From: an uncultured Flavobacteriales bacterium | GTDB taxonomy: Bacteria; Bacteroidota; Bacteroidia; UBA10329 | DNA length: 47,895 nucleotides | Reading direction: 5' to 3' | Assembly (NCBI GenBank): GCA_937900875.1 | Contig: CALCGD010000136.1 | Span: 1 to 47,895, forward strand | Part shown: positions 47,709 through 47,895 of the stretch, piece by piece | Layout: each line of letters starts with the position of its first letter | Numbering within the stretch: the stretch's first letter is position 1 | The notes under the pieces: model-generated | What the model was told of the DNA's origin: nothing | Databases searched by the model: none | The model's input: only the letters and a program-made list of their open reading frames with translations | Position numbers and translations under genes: made by a program

Positions 47709-47895
47709 ATGACAACAACTAGAACGCCTTCTCTTTTCGAATCGTTTATTCCGCTCCTTTTTCTGGTGGCCCTTTTAGGTATGAATGTTGCCTTTTATGG
47801 CGATAATTCGCTTGGAGGAGCTAATCAGATGGCACTGCTATTTTCTGCGGGCGTTGCTGCTATTGTTGCCATGGTTGGCGGTCAAAGATGGACCA
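47709..47895 (+). CDS. NhaC-type Na+/H+ antiporter, N-terminal fragment (runs off the window)
   Basis: From the ATG at 47709 the plus strand encodes 62 residues to the window end: 'SLFESFIPLLFLVALLGMNV', then FYGDNSLGGANQMALLFSAG and 'VAAIVAMVGGQRWT'. Two hydrophobic segments separated by a short loop with 'GDNSLGGANQ' match the start of NhaC-family sodium/proton antiporters, which have the same 'P-x-x-F-L' first helix and 'G-A-N-Q' loop. The rest lies outside. The short fragment is absent from the ORF track. It diverges from the DUF4920 gene. Confidence 0.7.
   Translation, partial: MTTTRTPSLFESFIPLLFLVALLGMNVAFYGDNSLGGANQMALLFSAGVAAIVAMVGGQRWT

Overview
The window is about 48 kb of chromosomal DNA from a Bacteroidota (CFB-group) bacterium, most like an aerobic, probably aquatic member of the Flavobacteriales. 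The supporting signs are: a dipeptidyl peptidase IV next to a POT transporter, a bacillithiol deacetylase, a secreted phosphatase with a T9SS-type C-terminal sorting domain, DUF4476, DUF4920 and DUF5679 proteins, a GGGP-synthase-like UbiA enzyme, and repeated promoter elements of the Bacteroidota form TTG-N(about 19)-TAnnTTTG. Gene density is high, with short gaps and many start/stop overlaps. I see no prophage, insertion sequence, CRISPR array or rRNA. Taxonomy below phylum is inference.

Layout. 1-182: the start of an ABC-transporter ATPase gene running out of the window, and a short gap. 183-6640: a GlcD-type FAD oxidase, an exported DPP-IV peptidase with a proton-coupled oligopeptide transporter (peptide use), an orphan SiaC-like protein and a DUF3820 protein. 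6689-11967: tRNA-His(GTG) divergent from a copA-like P1B-ATPase, which is followed at 4 nt by a GT-C membrane glycosyltransferase and a Wzx-like flippase; a small lipoprotein, bshB1 and an exported glutathione peroxidase face them. 13298-18526: cytochrome c maturation operon ccmB-C-D-E-F plus a DUF2520 protein; CcmE carries a CxxxY heme-ligand motif in place of HxxxY. 18523-23639: transglutaminase-like protein, CoA-type NUDIX hydrolase, TPR/WG-repeat protein, Smr protein, alpha/beta hydrolase and a lipoprotein PrxQ. 23704-27329: OmpH/Skp, UbiA prenyltransferase and Maf in one operon, then a LuxC-type acyl-CoA reductase divergent from a 2[4Fe-4S] ferredoxin. 27417-29153: an exported unknown, DUF4476, and a 48-codon DUF5679 zinc-ribbon gene absent from the ORF track. 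29421-32707: serC-serA-DUF1015 (serine synthesis).

32699-38313: NTP pyrophosphohydrolase with a lipoprotein, T9SS-sorted purple acid phosphatase followed by a TlpA-like protein, an exported unknown, and an AcpH-like protein. 38298-45980: a SpoIID-type protein divergent from a 1525-residue TPR/PD40/coiled-coil envelope protein, then clpS-nfeD-floA. 46085-47895: a lipoprotein gene broken by an in-frame TAG, an intergenic stretch holding a possible small RNA and a 21-bp tandem repeat, a DUF4920 lipoprotein, and the start of an NhaC-type antiporter.

Most genes are ordinary for the phylum. The points most worth a second look are the mismatched acceptor stem of tRNA-His, the CxxxY CcmE in a reduced Ccm cluster, the repeat-built giant envelope protein, the clpS-nfeD-floA arrangement, and the 46.1-47.1 kb stretch (amber-interrupted lipoprotein, candidate sRNA, heptad-encoding minisatellite). 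I did not find a clearly new multi-gene system.
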